NCBI GenBank assembly: GCA_963779645.1
Contig: CAVZYX010000005.1
Location: 1,488,001-1,552,000 of the forward strand
Direction: 5' to 3'
Origin: CALMBW01 sp963779645
GTDB taxonomy: Bacteria; Actinomycetota; CADDZG01; WHSQ01
DNA length: 64,000 nucleotides
Part shown: in pieces, positions 34,264 to 43,587 of the stretch
Position numbering within the stretch: the stretch's first letter is position 1
Layout of the letters: each line of letters opens with the position of its first letter
Notes under the pieces: generated by a model
Told to the model about the DNA's origin: nothing
What the model saw: only the letters and a program-made list of their open reading frames with translations
The model's database searches: none
Made by a program: the position numbers and the translations under genes

Positions 34264-35808
34264 TTGGGTTACGACGCGATCGTGGTGGGCGCAGGGCACA
34301 ACGGACTCGTGTGCGCGGCCTACCTCTTGCGCTCCGGACTGAAGGTTTGTGTCCTGGAACGTACCGATCGGATCGGAGGAGCGGCCGTAACCGAGGAGCT
34401 CTTCCCGGGGTTCCGTATCTCCACCGCTTCCTATGCACTCTCGCTGATGCTTCCGGAGATCTTCCAAGAGCTCGGCCTCAAGCTCGACATCCGCATGAAG
34501 GACCCGGCCTTCTTCGCACCTAGTCCCGACGGTGGCGGCTTGGTCGTGTTCAAGGACCATAAGAAGCGGCACGAAGCGATCTCCGCGATCTCGAAGAAGG
34601 ATGCGGATGCTTACGACGAGTTCGAAGCCCTCTTCGAGGAGGCCTCGAAGTACTTGCGGCCGATGCTCAGCTACCCGGCCACTCGTAAGCAGGCGATCCG
34701 CTCATTCAAACGGTCAGAGATCGAAGGTCTCTTCTATAAGACTGTCGACGCGCCGATCGCCGAAACGGTTGAGGAGTATTTCGAATCGGAGCTGATCCGC
34801 GGTTTGACTGCATCGCAAGGCATCATCGGCTCGGCAGCGGGGCCGCGCACACCGGGTACGTCGTACATCTACTTGCATCACGCTTTCGGGCAAGCCGTTG
34901 ACGATCACGGTGCATGGGGGTTCGTCCGAGGAGGAATGGGCGCCATCACTCAGGGTCTAGCGGAGATAGTGCGCGGTCTCGGCGGAGATATCCGCACCGA
35001 AGCAGAGGTCGCGAGCGTGAAGGTTGATGGAGCTCGACGAGCGTGCGGAGTCGTTCTGAACTCTGGCGAGGAGATCGATGCGCCAGCGGTTCTCTCTAAC
35101 GCTGATCCCAAACGAACCAAAGGCCTGGTTGACCCGGCGTACCTAACGGATGAGTACATCGAGAATGTCGACCTCCTTCCGACCGACGGCACGGTGGTGA
35201 AAGTCAACTGTGCGTTGTCGGGACTGCCTTATTTCAAGGGGATGAGCACAGGCCCAGGGCCCGGACCCGAGCACATGGGGACGATCGCGATCGCACCTTC
35301 GATCGACTACCTCGAGGACGCCTGTCGTGCTGCGGCGGACGGTCGACCTGCCGACCGCTTCTTCATCGAGGCGTGGATCCAAACGGCATCGGAACCGGAA
35401 CTCGCTCCCGAGGGGAAGCACACGTTGTCGATCTTTTCTCAGTACGCGCCCTACACGCTTGCGGAAGGGACGTGGGACGAGCGTCGCGACGAGATCGCGG
35501 ACAAGGTGATCGCGACGCTCGAGGAGTATGCGCCGGGACTGACGGATCTGATCGAGGATCGCTTCGTCATGGGCCCCCCCGATATCGAGTCGCGTTTCGG
35601 GATCACCGGGGGCAACATCTTCCACGGAGAGATACTCCCGGATTGGCTCTTCGACAAGCGACCGACACAAGAGTGGTATCGCTACCGCCTCCCATTGCCC
35701 GGGATGTATCTATGTGGCTCGGGCGCTCACCCAGGCGGTGGCGTCTGTGGAGCCCCGGGGCGGAACGCGGCGCGCGCTCTGCTCTCGGATATCGCTCACA
35801 GGGGCTAA
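34264..35808 (+). CDS. FAD-dependent oxidoreductase (phytoene-desaturase/PYROXD2-like)
   Basis: A 514-residue flavoprotein opening YDAIVVGAGHNGLVCAAYL, an FAD-binding GxGxxG loop. It has the GGAAVTEELFPGF dinucleotide-binding follow-up and, at the end, GMYLCGSGAHPGGGVCGAPGRNAA, the C-terminal FAD signature of the NAD(P)/FAD-dependent oxidoreductase family that includes PYROXD2 and carotenoid desaturases. The substrate is unknown; no carotenoid genes are near. The TTG start at 34264 follows GGAGG. Confidence 0.85.
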   Translation: MGYDAIVVGAGHNGLVCAAYLLRSGLKVCVLERTDRIGGAAVTEELFPGFRISTASYALSLMLPEIFQELGLKLDIRMKDPAFFAPSPDGGGLVVFKDHKKRHEAISAISKKDADAYDEFEALFEEASKYLRPMLSYPATRKQAIRSFKRSEIEGLFYKTVDAPIAETVEEYFESELIRGLTASQGIIGSAAGPRTPGTSYIYLHHAFGQAVDDHGAWGFVRGGMGAITQGLAEIVRGLGGDIRTEAEVASVKVDGARRACGVVLNSGEEIDAPAVLSNADPKRTKGLVDPAYLTDEYIENVDLLPTDGTVVKVNCALSGLPYFKGMSTGPGPGPEHMGTIAIAPSIDYLEDACRAAADGRPADRFFIEAWIQTASEPELAPEGKHTLSIFSQYAPYTLAEGTWDERRDEIADKVIATLEEYAPGLTDLIEDRFVMGPPDIESRFGITGGNIFHGEILPDWLFDKRPTQEWYRYRLPLPGMYLCGSGAHPGGGVCGAPGRNAARALLSDIAHRG

Positions 35809-35934
35809 ACAACCACTCTCCGTTGTTTGATTCGTTCGAGCACCGGGTATGTACCTCTCACAGAGCTCCACTAAGGCGTCCGCCGCGAAGTGGCGGGGAG
35901 GCGCCGTGTGGATAAGAAAGGGAGGTGCAGACAT

Positions 35935-36150
35935 ATGGGTATCGGAGTGAGCATCTTTCTGATCGCCGTTGGAGCGATCCTCACGTTTGCGCTTGAGACT
36001 GCTGCAGATGGGATCAACCTGGACACCGTAGGGATCATCTTGATGATCGTCGGTGTGGTTGGGATCTTCCTGTCGATGTTGGTCTTCGGCAGCTGGCGTG
36101 ACCGCACATCGAGCGACAGAGTGGTCGTTAGAGACCGCGAGATCGTTTAG
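35935..36150 (+). CDS. Two-TM small membrane protein (DUF6458-like)
   Basis: A 71-residue protein with two hydrophobic helices (residues 3-20 and 30-50) and a charged tail ending VVVRDREIV. The pattern fits the small actinobacterial DUF6458 type, as I recall it. ATG 35935 follows GGGAGGTG. A terminator follows at 36167. Confidence 0.65.
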   Translation: MGIGVSIFLIAVGAILTFALETAADGINLDTVGIILMIVGVVGIFLSMLVFGSWRDRTSSDRVVVRDREIV

Positions 36151-36166
36151 TACAGAGCACTAGTAA

Positions 36167-36190
36167 GGGGGCCGGGGTTTCCCGGCCCCC
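36167..36190. terminator. Bidirectional terminator between convergent genes
   Basis: GGGGGCCGGG (36167-36176) pairs with CCCGGCCCCC (36181-36190) across a GTTT loop, then TTTA. It ends the small membrane gene and, on the other strand, the D,D-carboxypeptidase gene, whose stop is at 36192. Confidence 0.85.
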
Positions 36191-36191
36191 T

Positions 36192-37412
36192 TTACTGTGC
36201 GCTACGCGTGAACTCTCTGACGATCTCGTCCTCGATGGCCGCAGCGGTCGATTTGTACAATCCGTTGCTCATGATCGAGAACGCGGCCCACGAATCGGAC
36301 TTCCGCAGCCACACCCAACCCGACAGTGATGAGATGTTCGTCAGCGTCCCTGTTTTGGCTCTTAGCTTCACTCCCAGAAGACGATCCTCGAGAGTGCCCT
36401 GGTCGGCACCGGCCAGCGTGGATCGCAGCGAGGTGAACCAACTCTGTCGCTCGGTCCACTCGAGCAGACGAGCGAAACCTTTCGGCGAGATGCGGTTGCT
36501 GTACGAGAGACCCGACGAGTCGTAGGAGTTGATCGGCACACCGTGGTCGGCGGCGAAGCCGCGGATGGCGGCCGCGCCGTTGGCGATCGTTCCGGTGTCA
36601 CCCGATTCCACGGCCAGAAGTTTTCCCAGAACCTCGGCGAAGAAGTTCGAGGATTGACGGTTCATGAAACGCATCAGTTGAGACAGGGGAGCTGAGCGAA
36701 CGTCGGCGACTTCAGAAAGTCCGCTCGGTGGCGTTCCTGACCCGGGCCTCTTCCGAACCTTCACGCCGATCGCTTCCAATCGGTTGGTCAGCGAACGTGC
36801 CGCCCGCAACTCCGGGTCGGTTATGTGGCGGCTCCCCTTGACGTTGCCTTCGAAGGTCAAGGCACTCGGAAGCGGGACCTCCTTGGCAGGGAAATCGCTC
36901 TTCCAACCGGGAGCCCACCAGTCACGCGCGAAGTAAGAGGTGCTGCCAAAGACTCCTCCACGAACCTTTTCGATGCCGGCTTCCTTGATGCGTTTCGCAA
37001 GTGAAGCCATCCGCGTGGGAGTGACCGGCAGGTTCTTGCCGTACCGGCCTCCGCCGGTGATCGTAGGGTCGCCGCGGCCCAGGATCCAAAGGTTGCCGTT
37101 GATCACACCTGAGTTGATAGACCCCGCCGAGGCGAAGGTAGAGATCCTGAGGTCCGTGGGAACCTCGTTCAGCAGAGCCATCGAAAGCAGGAGTTTCTCG
37201 CCGGAGGCCGGTGCTCGAGTGGCTGACGGCCGATGCCGGTAGAGAGGATCGCTCCCATCGGTGATGACCACCGACATGGACCGGCTCCCGATCAGCTTGT
37301 CGATCCTGGTCTTCCACGTCGCGCGGGCACTCGCAGCCGGCGCCAGGCCGACCACCAGCAGGGCGATGAGAGATAGAACGATGAGCCGCCGCACGACTCG
37401 ATTTTGCGACAT
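36192..37412 (-). CDS. dacB: D-alanyl-D-alanine carboxypeptidase (PBP4/DacB, S13 family)
   Basis: A 406-residue exported peptidase/penicillin-binding protein. The signal peptide runs to about residue 29 (AASARA). The SxxK nucleophile is S70-G-E-K73, the SxN motif is in QSSNFF (about residue 256) and KTG lies in AKTGTL (about residue 350). S13 enzymes cleave the terminal D-Ala of peptidoglycan side chains and some have endopeptidase activity. Fits class-C PBPs of actinobacteria (Rv3627c type). ATG at 37412. Confidence 0.88.
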   Translation of the reverse strand: MSQNRVVRRLIVLSLIALLVVGLAPAASARATWKTRIDKLIGSRSMSVVITDGSDPLYRHRPSATRAPASGEKLLLSMALLNEVPTDLRISTFASAGSINSGVINGNLWILGRGDPTITGGGRYGKNLPVTPTRMASLAKRIKEAGIEKVRGGVFGSTSYFARDWWAPGWKSDFPAKEVPLPSALTFEGNVKGSRHITDPELRAARSLTNRLEAIGVKVRKRPGSGTPPSGLSEVADVRSAPLSQLMRFMNRQSSNFFAEVLGKLLAVESGDTGTIANGAAAIRGFAADHGVPINSYDSSGLSYSNRISPKGFARLLEWTERQSWFTSLRSTLAGADQGTLEDRLLGVKLRAKTGTLTNISSLSGWVWLRKSDSWAAFSIMSNGLYKSTAAAIEDEIVREFTRSAQ

Positions 37413-37428
37413 TGGAGGGCCTACCCTC

Positions 37429-37671
37429 TCACTCGTCGAAGAGGCTCGGATCCCTCGTGGGGAACAAGCAGAGCTGCCCCGGCCCCGGAGCGCCTTTCTT
37501 GGATCGTTCGGGACGATCGATGGCCAGGGCTAGGCGGTGATACCCCTGCTCCCTGGCAAGTTGGACCCGGCGCTTGGTAGCGGATTCCTTCTCGTTGCGC
37601 ATCCGCCGCTCGGCCTCTTTGATGGCGTCGTCGACCAAGAGATCGAGTTGAGCAAGCTTGTCGGCGTCCAC
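37429..37671 (-). CDS. Small basic/helical protein of unknown function
   Basis: An 80-residue protein beginning at GTG 37671, with GGGGAGGGGGG 3-4 nt upstream. It is largely helical with a heptad-like stretch (residues 5-40), then a proline-rich and phenylalanine tail. It lies 16 nt upstream of dacB on the same strand. No family recognised. Confidence 0.55.
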   Translation of the reverse strand: MDADKLAQLDLLVDDAIKEAERRMRNEKESATKRRVQLAREQGYHRLALAIDRPERSKKGAPGPGQLCLFPTRDPSLFDE

Positions 37672-37769
37672 AGGTCCCCCCTCCCCACCCCTGGAATCCA
37701 ATGGGGACGAGCAGTATGTGACAACACAAGCTCCGGAAGCCGGATTTCAGATAAAGACGCCGGGGTAGG

Positions 37770-37805
37770 TACTCTGGGGACTGGATGAACGAGGGAGCCT
37801 TATGA
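37770..37805 (+). promoter_or_regulatory. -10 box and tiny leader ORF before the cupredoxin gene
   Basis: TACTCT (37770-37775) is followed after 9 nt by an ATG at 37785 that encodes MNEGAL and stops with TGA at 37803-37805, overlapping the cupredoxin ATG at 37802. A GAGGGAG ribosome site for the cupredoxin sits inside this leader. Translation of the leader would couple to the cupredoxin. This is inferred from sequence only. Confidence 0.35.
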
Positions 37806-38158
37806 ACAAGCTGCGGATAGCCATCGTTGTAGCGATCGGACTCAGCCTGGCGCTGGCCCCTGGGGTGACCCAGGCGGGCCGGGCAAGGATCAAGGCCACC
37901 GACAGTCGCACCTGGAACCCCGACTTCAAGCACGTCATCCCGGGAACCAAGGTCATCTGGAAGAACGCTTCCACCGCTAACCACACGATCACGGCCTACG
38001 GGGGCAACTGGTCCAAGAACACGCCGCTGCCGGCAGGCAGCAAGAGCTCCAAGAAATTCCGTAAGGAAGGCACCTACCGCTATCGCTGCAGCATCCACGG
38101 GTCGCTGACCAACGGTGATTGCAGCGGGATGTGCGGCATCATCCACGTAGCTCCCTAG
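37802..38158 (+). CDS. Secreted cupredoxin/plastocyanin-like protein
   Basis: A 118-residue exported protein with signal peptide ending near TQAG. Type 1 copper ligands fit: H61 (ANHTI), C96 (YRCS), H99 and M110 (SGMC). Two further cysteines (C107 and C111) flank the methionine, unusual for plastocyanin and possibly a disulfide or second site. It should carry electrons at the cell surface. ATG 37802 after GAGGGAGCC. Confidence 0.8.
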   Translation: MNKLRIAIVVAIGLSLALAPGVTQAGRARIKATDSRTWNPDFKHVIPGTKVIWKNASTANHTITAYGGNWSKNTPLPAGSKSSKKFRKEGTYRYRCSIHGSLTNGDCSGMCGIIHVAP

Positions 38159-38195
38159 CCAGGAGTCAGGCCCTGCTGGGGAGAACCTCCCCCTT

Positions 38196-40025
38196 ATGTC
38201 TATCGACCGCAGGGACTTCCTAAAGGCCGTAGGGGTGGCCGGGGCCGCCACTGCCATGCCGTGGGGCTGGATGGGGGCCGGGGCAAGCCCTCGCCGTGCC
38301 GGGATGGCCGCCGACCTCACGACCCTCAATGGGCGGATCGTCAAAGGTCTGCTCGCCCAGGAGGGGCAGCTGGGGAGCTATTACCTCCTCACGATGGGTC
38401 CGAGCGAGCCCCACCTGCTACGTACCGAATTGAGCTCGGCTGGTGCCCGCCACGCAAAGCCGATGGAGGCCAAGCGCTCTCTCGTCCATTTCGCTCACTT
38501 CACCGACATCCACATCGTGGACGCTCAGTCGCCCGCACGGGTCGAGTTCCTCGATCGGTTCAACGACGTCGGTCAGGGATGCGAAGGCATGCCATTCAAC
38601 TCTGCCTATCGTCCGCAAGAACAACTCACGCTTCACATCCTGGAAGCGATGATCCGCCGCATGAGGGCGATCGAAGTGAGTCCTCTTACAGGCGAGCCCA
38701 TCCAGAGCGTGGTTTGCACCGGCGACAACATCGACAACGAACAGTTCAACGAGCTTCGCTGGTTCATCGACACGATGGATGGCGGAACCGTTTCCGTTAA
38801 CTCAGGCGCCGACGGTGTCTACGAAGGTGTTCAGTCGGCTGAATGGGCCGATGTCGAGTACTGGCACCCGGATGGCGACGTAGATGACAAATACAAACAG
38901 CTCTATGGGTTCCCGAACTACGACGGTTTGCTCGAAGCCGCATTGAAGCCCTTCGAAGCGCAGGGTGTAGGCGTGCCCTGGTATCAAACCTTCGGGAACC
39001 ACGACGGACTCTTGCAGGGCAACGCACCACGCAACCCGGTCTTCGAGGCGATCGCTGTCGGTGGCACGAAAGCTCGGACGCTTCCGCCTGGCGTTAACCC
39101 GTGCGACGCGTTCGCGACGATGCAGAACAACCCAACGGCGTTCCTGGCGGCCCCCGCAGCCCAAGTCACGAGCGATCCCGATCGCAAGATCGTCACTCGT
39201 GCCGAGTACATCGAAGAGATGTTCAACACGACCGCAAGTCCTTCTAACCACGGTCACGGTTTCACTCAAGAGAATAGAGACAACGGGACCGCTTACTGGA
39301 GCAGCGACGACCATCCCGGCTTCCGGTTCATCGGGTTGGACACGGTCAACCCCGGTGGCTACAACGACGGGAGCATCGGCGCCGCCCAGTTAACCTGGAT
39401 GGAGGACCGGTTGCGGGAGGTCTCCAAGGTCTACCTCGACTCCACAGGCGAAGAGGTAACGCAAGACGACGTCGATGACAAACTGGTGATCATCTTCAGC
39501 CACCATGGATTGCGTTCGCTGGATAGCCCGGCAAGCAACCCCGATCCACTAGAGCCGGGCGCGAACGATCTCCCTCGCAAGACCTCGGAAGAGATCGAGG
39601 CCCTCGTGCACCGCTATCCGAACGTGATCGCTTGGGTCAACGGACACTCTCATCTGAACGTCGTCGTACCGAGGCCTCGCCCAGGTAACGACGGCGGCTT
39701 CTGGGACATCGGAACCGCAGCCCACATCGATTGGAGTTGCCAGAGCCGTTTGGTTGAGGTCATCGATAACCGCGACGGGACGCTGTCGATCTTCTGCACG
39801 ATGTTCGACCACGCGGCCCCCGTAACCCCGGGAGCCGGTGATCACGACGTCTTGAGGATCGCTTCGATCTCACGCGAGCTTGCCGCCAACGACCCGCAAG
39901 CCGGATTCGGAACGGGCGAAGGCGAGCACGAGGACCGCAACGTCGAGCTCGTGATCAAGGCGCCATTCGATGTCTCGAAGAAGACCTTCCGCAAACGCCG
40001 CCCCAAACTCCCGTCGACCCGATAG
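38196..40025 (+). CDS. Tat-exported metallophosphoesterase (TIGR03767-like)
   Basis: A 609-residue protein. The N-terminus MSIDRRDFLKAVGVAG carries a twin-arginine motif (RRDFLK). Calcineurin-like metal motifs are DIH (FTDIHIVD), GDN (CTGDNID), GNHD and late H in FSHHGLR and NGHSH. The long size and order match the actinobacterial TIGR03767 metallophosphoesterase family. It probably acts outside the cell on phosphate esters; no phosphate-uptake genes are near. Confidence 0.85.
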   Translation: MSIDRRDFLKAVGVAGAATAMPWGWMGAGASPRRAGMAADLTTLNGRIVKGLLAQEGQLGSYYLLTMGPSEPHLLRTELSSAGARHAKPMEAKRSLVHFAHFTDIHIVDAQSPARVEFLDRFNDVGQGCEGMPFNSAYRPQEQLTLHILEAMIRRMRAIEVSPLTGEPIQSVVCTGDNIDNEQFNELRWFIDTMDGGTVSVNSGADGVYEGVQSAEWADVEYWHPDGDVDDKYKQLYGFPNYDGLLEAALKPFEAQGVGVPWYQTFGNHDGLLQGNAPRNPVFEAIAVGGTKARTLPPGVNPCDAFATMQNNPTAFLAAPAAQVTSDPDRKIVTRAEYIEEMFNTTASPSNHGHGFTQENRDNGTAYWSSDDHPGFRFIGLDTVNPGGYNDGSIGAAQLTWMEDRLREVSKVYLDSTGEEVTQDDVDDKLVIIFSHHGLRSLDSPASNPDPLEPGANDLPRKTSEEIEALVHRYPNVIAWVNGHSHLNVVVPRPRPGNDGGFWDIGTAAHIDWSCQSRLVEVIDNRDGTLSIFCTMFDHAAPVTPGAGDHDVLRIASISRELAANDPQAGFGTGEGEHEDRNVELVIKAPFDVSKKTFRKRRPKLPSTR

Positions 40026-40032
40026 ACCTCAG

Positions 40033-40419
40033 TCAGTTGCGACCTATGCAGTGGAGGCGTAGTGCATCGCCCACTGTCGCGAGCACCTCATCGTCTGGGA
40101 CCTTGATCAATACGTACTTCGATGTCCGTGGGGGCCGCGCATCGGCCGGCACACCCGCTCGCTCGCAGAGACGCTCGATCCTCTTCACCTCGGTGTCCGT
40201 GGCTCCATATAGATAGGTGCTGAGGCCGGTGGATGTCGGCAAAAAGCCGGCCACTTTCTGTCCTCCGACGATGACTTCTACGGCTCCGTTCGCCGCCACC
40301 GTTCCGACCGCTCCGGCAGGAGCGACCAACTCGAGCCACTCGCTCAGGCGCTCTCGGATCGAGGTAGCCCACTCATTGCGGGCATCACTCTTCGGCTTTG
40401 GATCTGGGAAACGGGACAT
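40033..40419 (-). CDS. Hypothetical protein
   Basis: A 128-residue cytosolic protein, roughly alpha/beta, with Pro/Arg-rich middle and a C-terminal cysteine. TACCCT lies 6 nt before ATG 40419 on this strand. No family recognised; convergent with the phosphoesterase gene, only 7 nt apart. Confidence 0.55.
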   Translation of the reverse strand: MSRFPDPKPKSDARNEWATSIRERLSEWLELVAPAGAVGTVAANGAVEVIVGGQKVAGFLPTSTGLSTYLYGATDTEVKRIERLCERAGVPADARPPRTSKYVLIKVPDDEVLATVGDALRLHCIGRN

Positions 40420-40425
40420 CCTTCG

Positions 40426-40431
40426 AGGGTA
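40426..40431 (-). promoter_or_regulatory. -10 box TACCCT (hypothetical gene)
   Basis: Minus strand, 6 nt before ATG 40419. Confidence 0.4.
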
Positions 40432-40524
40432 GCGGCGCTTGCTTGAATAGCCTCAACGTGGATCTTTTCGCGGCCCGGGCGACGATGTTTTCGCGGCCCT
40501 TGCCGAAGTGTCTCACCCTGTGAC

Positions 40525-40530
40525 TAGGGT
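40525..40530 (+). promoter_or_regulatory. -10 box TAGGGT (adnA)
   Basis: 6 nt before ATG 40537, no ribosome site. It probably drives the adnA-adnB-lhr-nei run. Confidence 0.5.
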
Positions 40531-40536
40531 TGGCTC

Positions 40537-43500
40537 ATGACGAAAGTGGACAGTCCCGACCGGCGCAAACTGGACGACGTTCAGCAGCTAGTTGTCGAAC
40601 ATGGCTCCGGTCCGTGCAAGGTTCTCGGGGGGCCGGGGACCGGCAAGACGACCGTTCTGACCGAGCGATTCGTCCACCTTGCGACCAAAGGCTCCTCAGC
40701 CGACCGCATCCTCTTCCTGGTCCCGAATAGGACACAGAAGATCACTCTGCAGAAGGACCTAACCAAGCGCCTCCTCTTCGAGGAGGGTCTCGGTGCCCTC
40801 ATCGAGGTTCCCGTGTACACCTGGCACGGCCTCGCCTACCACCTCGTCTCGCGGCACTACGACAAACTCGGATACTCCGAGCCGCCCGTTCTGCTCACAA
40901 GCCCCGAGCAATGGGGCGCGATCAAGGACGCGTTGTGGGCCGAGAACGAAGCCAACTGGCCGCACCACAAACACCTTCTCGGTAACCGCGGCTTCGTGGA
41001 CGAGGTCGTCGACTTCTTCATCCGCGTTGGTCAGCGAGCGATGGATCCTCCTGAACTCGAACCGCTCGCCCGGATCCGACCAGCGTGGGCCGAACTCATC
41101 GATTTCCACAGAAGGCATCACAACAACCTTCGTCAGAGGAGCCGGGTGGACTACCCAACCTTGCTCCGTGACGCAGTTGAGCTGATCGCTAACTACCCCG
41201 ATGTCCGCGAAACGTTGCAGGAGCGATTCCTGCACGTGCTGGTTGACGAGGGTCAAGAGCTAGCGCTCGTGCAGCAAAGGCTGCTTCATTTCCTCACGGG
41301 GTTGACGGACGGTGGGGCCGGTGAACGGTCCCTCGTGTTGGCCGGTGATCCGGATTCTGCGATCGAAACGTTCCGGGGTGCCGAACCCGAGTGGTTGGAC
41401 GACTTCGGCAAGGAATTCGGCGATCACGAGACCATCACGCTCGCGACCTCCTACCGTCTAGGACCCGAGCTGGGGGCCGCCGCCCAATCGCTTATCGGCC
41501 AGAACGGGTCCGAGGACCACCGCCCGACCTCTTACGCGGGGAACGCAACTATCGATGTGCGGCGCTTCACGAGCCTTGCGTCAGAGGCCGACTCGGTGGC
41601 GCGCTCCCTCCGGATGGCGCACCTCAACGACGAGATCCCCTTCGAGGACATGGCGATTCTGCTGACCTCACCCCGTTCGATGCTTCCGGCACTGGAACGA
41701 GCGCTCGATGCTCTTCAGGTTCCCTTCTCCGTGAGTGCTCCCGACAGACCACTGGGTCGTGAGCCTGTCGTTCGAGCGTTCGCCGACCTCGCCCGCTACG
41801 CGTACCTGGACACTCCGAACGAGGAAGACCTCCTTCAGCTCCTTCGGTCCCCATTGATAGATCTCGAGGATCCCGATGTTCGGGAACTCGAGCGGATGGC
41901 GAGGGTCGCCGGTACGGGTCTGGCGGCAACGATCGAGTCATTACCCTCGATCGGCGAGAACGGGGCCGCAAAGGCGAAGCTCTCCGAGTTACTCGAGCTG
42001 CGCGACCTATTAAGGGCAGCGCAGGATGAACCCGCCGACCAGGCGTTCTGGGTGGTGTGGGATCGCTCGAGTTTCTGTGCCGACCTCCAGCAGCGCGCAA
42101 GGCTCAGCTTGGATGACCCGGCCAACCGCGAGCTCGATGCTCTCGTTGCTTTCAGTCATGCCTTGGGACGGTTCGTCGAACGCCGGCGCGGCAAGGGAAC
42201 GTTCGAGGATTACCTAAAGGCGATCGAGCGCGCAGACTTCGGCTCGGATCCTTGGCTTCCACCAGAACGCGCTCGCGGGGGAGTGAACGTGCTTTCCTTC
42301 CACGGCGCGAAGGGGAAAGAGTGGGCTCTAGTCGCGGTCTGCGGCGTGATCGAAGGGTCCATCCCGAAGGGCAGGCGCGCCTCGGGCCTGTTCGACCCGT
42401 ACTTCCTGGACGAGACGGATCCGGTCCAGCGATCGCGCAAGAACGAGATGGAGGACCGGCGCGTCTTCTATGTAGCGGTAACGCGTGCTTCTCAGCGATG
42501 CATCGTTACTACTTCTCCCGGGCCCACCCGTCGGGGCGAGCCGAGCCGGTTCATCGAAGAACTGGTCGGTGCGATCCCAGATGTCGAGGTAACAGGCACT
42601 CTTCCACCACTGACCTTCACCGAAGCTGCCGCTCGCCATCGCAAGACACTGGCCGACCCCGACGCTGCTCCCGCGGAGCGCATCGCGGCCCTCGCTTCGA
42701 TCGACGAGATCTGCAGGTTGGACCCGACGTGCTTCGCTGCCCAACCGAGCGAATGGTGGTGGCGCTGGGACTGGACCGAGGGCAGTATCCCGATCCGCGT
42801 GCAGCAAGCCGATCCTGATGACGATCTGCCGCTCGACAAGTTGCGGACGAGCTACTCGCGCATCTCCACCTATGACAACTGCGGCCTGCAGTACCTCTTC
42901 TCTGTAGTGCTTGGGCTCGATCCGGAGAGTTCGCACAACATGGCCTTCGGTTCGTGGATCCACAAGATCTTCGAAGAGATCGAGACCAAGGTGATCCCCC
43001 CCGGCGACTGGGCCGCCGCCCGAGCTCGATACAAAGAGCTCTTCGATGAGACCGTCTTTCCGAACAAGGCGATGGCACGCCAGTTCCGGCGCGACGGACA
43101 GATCATGATCGAGCGATACGTGCAGTATCTGAAGCCCAACCAAGCCGAGAAAGCCGAGGTGAGCTTCAGGGTCGAACTCGAGGGCCACCGCATAACAGGG
43201 CGTATCGACCGGATCGACAAGATCGGCAAGAACCTCGTCGTGTCTGACTACAAGACATCGCGCAACCCCGTTTTCTGGGACGAAGCAAAGAAGTCGCTGC
43301 AGCTCGCGATCTACCACCTCGCCGCGAAGAGTGACCCAGAGCTCAGCGCGTTGGGCGAACCGAGTTCGATGCAGCTGATCTATCCGGGTGCCCCACTGTC
43401 ACGTGGCGATATCGCGAAACGCACTCAGAAACCCGACGAAGCTGAGGAAGCGATCAAGCGGCTGCCCGCGCTGATGGAGGGTGTGCTGGCCGAGGACTTC

Positions 43501-43587
43501 CGGCCCGATCCGGAAGCCGATTGTCAGTGGTGCAAGTTCAAACCGCTGTGCCCTCTGTGGCCCCAGGGCAAGGAGCTACCGGCATGA
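40537..43587 (+). CDS. adnA: AdnA-like UvrD-type helicase with RecB nuclease
   Basis: A 1016-residue protein. The N-terminal superfamily 1 ATPase has Walker A GGPGTGKTT (residues 31-39), motif II VDEGQE, motif III/V region and motif VI VFYVAVTRA. The C-terminal RecB nuclease has the GRIDRID and SDYKTS motifs, plus a cysteine set (NCGLQYLF and CQWCKFKPLC) that fits an iron-sulfur cluster. This is the layout of mycobacterial AdnA, one half of the AdnAB complex that resects double-strand breaks. It is followed by its partner with an ATGA overlap. Gene order matches Rv3202c-Rv3201c. Confidence 0.85.
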   Translation: MTKVDSPDRRKLDDVQQLVVEHGSGPCKVLGGPGTGKTTVLTERFVHLATKGSSADRILFLVPNRTQKITLQKDLTKRLLFEEGLGALIEVPVYTWHGLAYHLVSRHYDKLGYSEPPVLLTSPEQWGAIKDALWAENEANWPHHKHLLGNRGFVDEVVDFFIRVGQRAMDPPELEPLARIRPAWAELIDFHRRHHNNLRQRSRVDYPTLLRDAVELIANYPDVRETLQERFLHVLVDEGQELALVQQRLLHFLTGLTDGGAGERSLVLAGDPDSAIETFRGAEPEWLDDFGKEFGDHETITLATSYRLGPELGAAAQSLIGQNGSEDHRPTSYAGNATIDVRRFTSLASEADSVARSLRMAHLNDEIPFEDMAILLTSPRSMLPALERALDALQVPFSVSAPDRPLGREPVVRAFADLARYAYLDTPNEEDLLQLLRSPLIDLEDPDVRELERMARVAGTGLAATIESLPSIGENGAAKAKLSELLELRDLLRAAQDEPADQAFWVVWDRSSFCADLQQRARLSLDDPANRELDALVAFSHALGRFVERRRGKGTFEDYLKAIERADFGSDPWLPPERARGGVNVLSFHGAKGKEWALVAVCGVIEGSIPKGRRASGLFDPYFLDETDPVQRSRKNEMEDRRVFYVAVTRASQRCIVTTSPGPTRRGEPSRFIEELVGAIPDVEVTGTLPPLTFTEAAARHRKTLADPDAAPAERIAALASIDEICRLDPTCFAAQPSEWWWRWDWTEGSIPIRVQQADPDDDLPLDKLRTSYSRISTYDNCGLQYLFSVVLGLDPESSHNMAFGSWIHKIFEEIETKVIPPGDWAAARARYKELFDETVFPNKAMARQFRRDGQIMIERYVQYLKPNQAEKAEVSFRVELEGHRITGRIDRIDKIGKNLVVSDYKTSRNPVFWDEAKKSLQLAIYHLAAKSDPELSALGEPSSMQLIYPGAPLSRGDIAKRTQKPDEAEEAIKRLPALMEGVLAEDFRPDPEADCQWCKFKPLCPLWPQGKELPA

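Noticed and set aside
42328..43317. Minus-strand frame (329 codons) across adnA
   Set aside because: Shadow of the AdnA nuclease region; no family signature.
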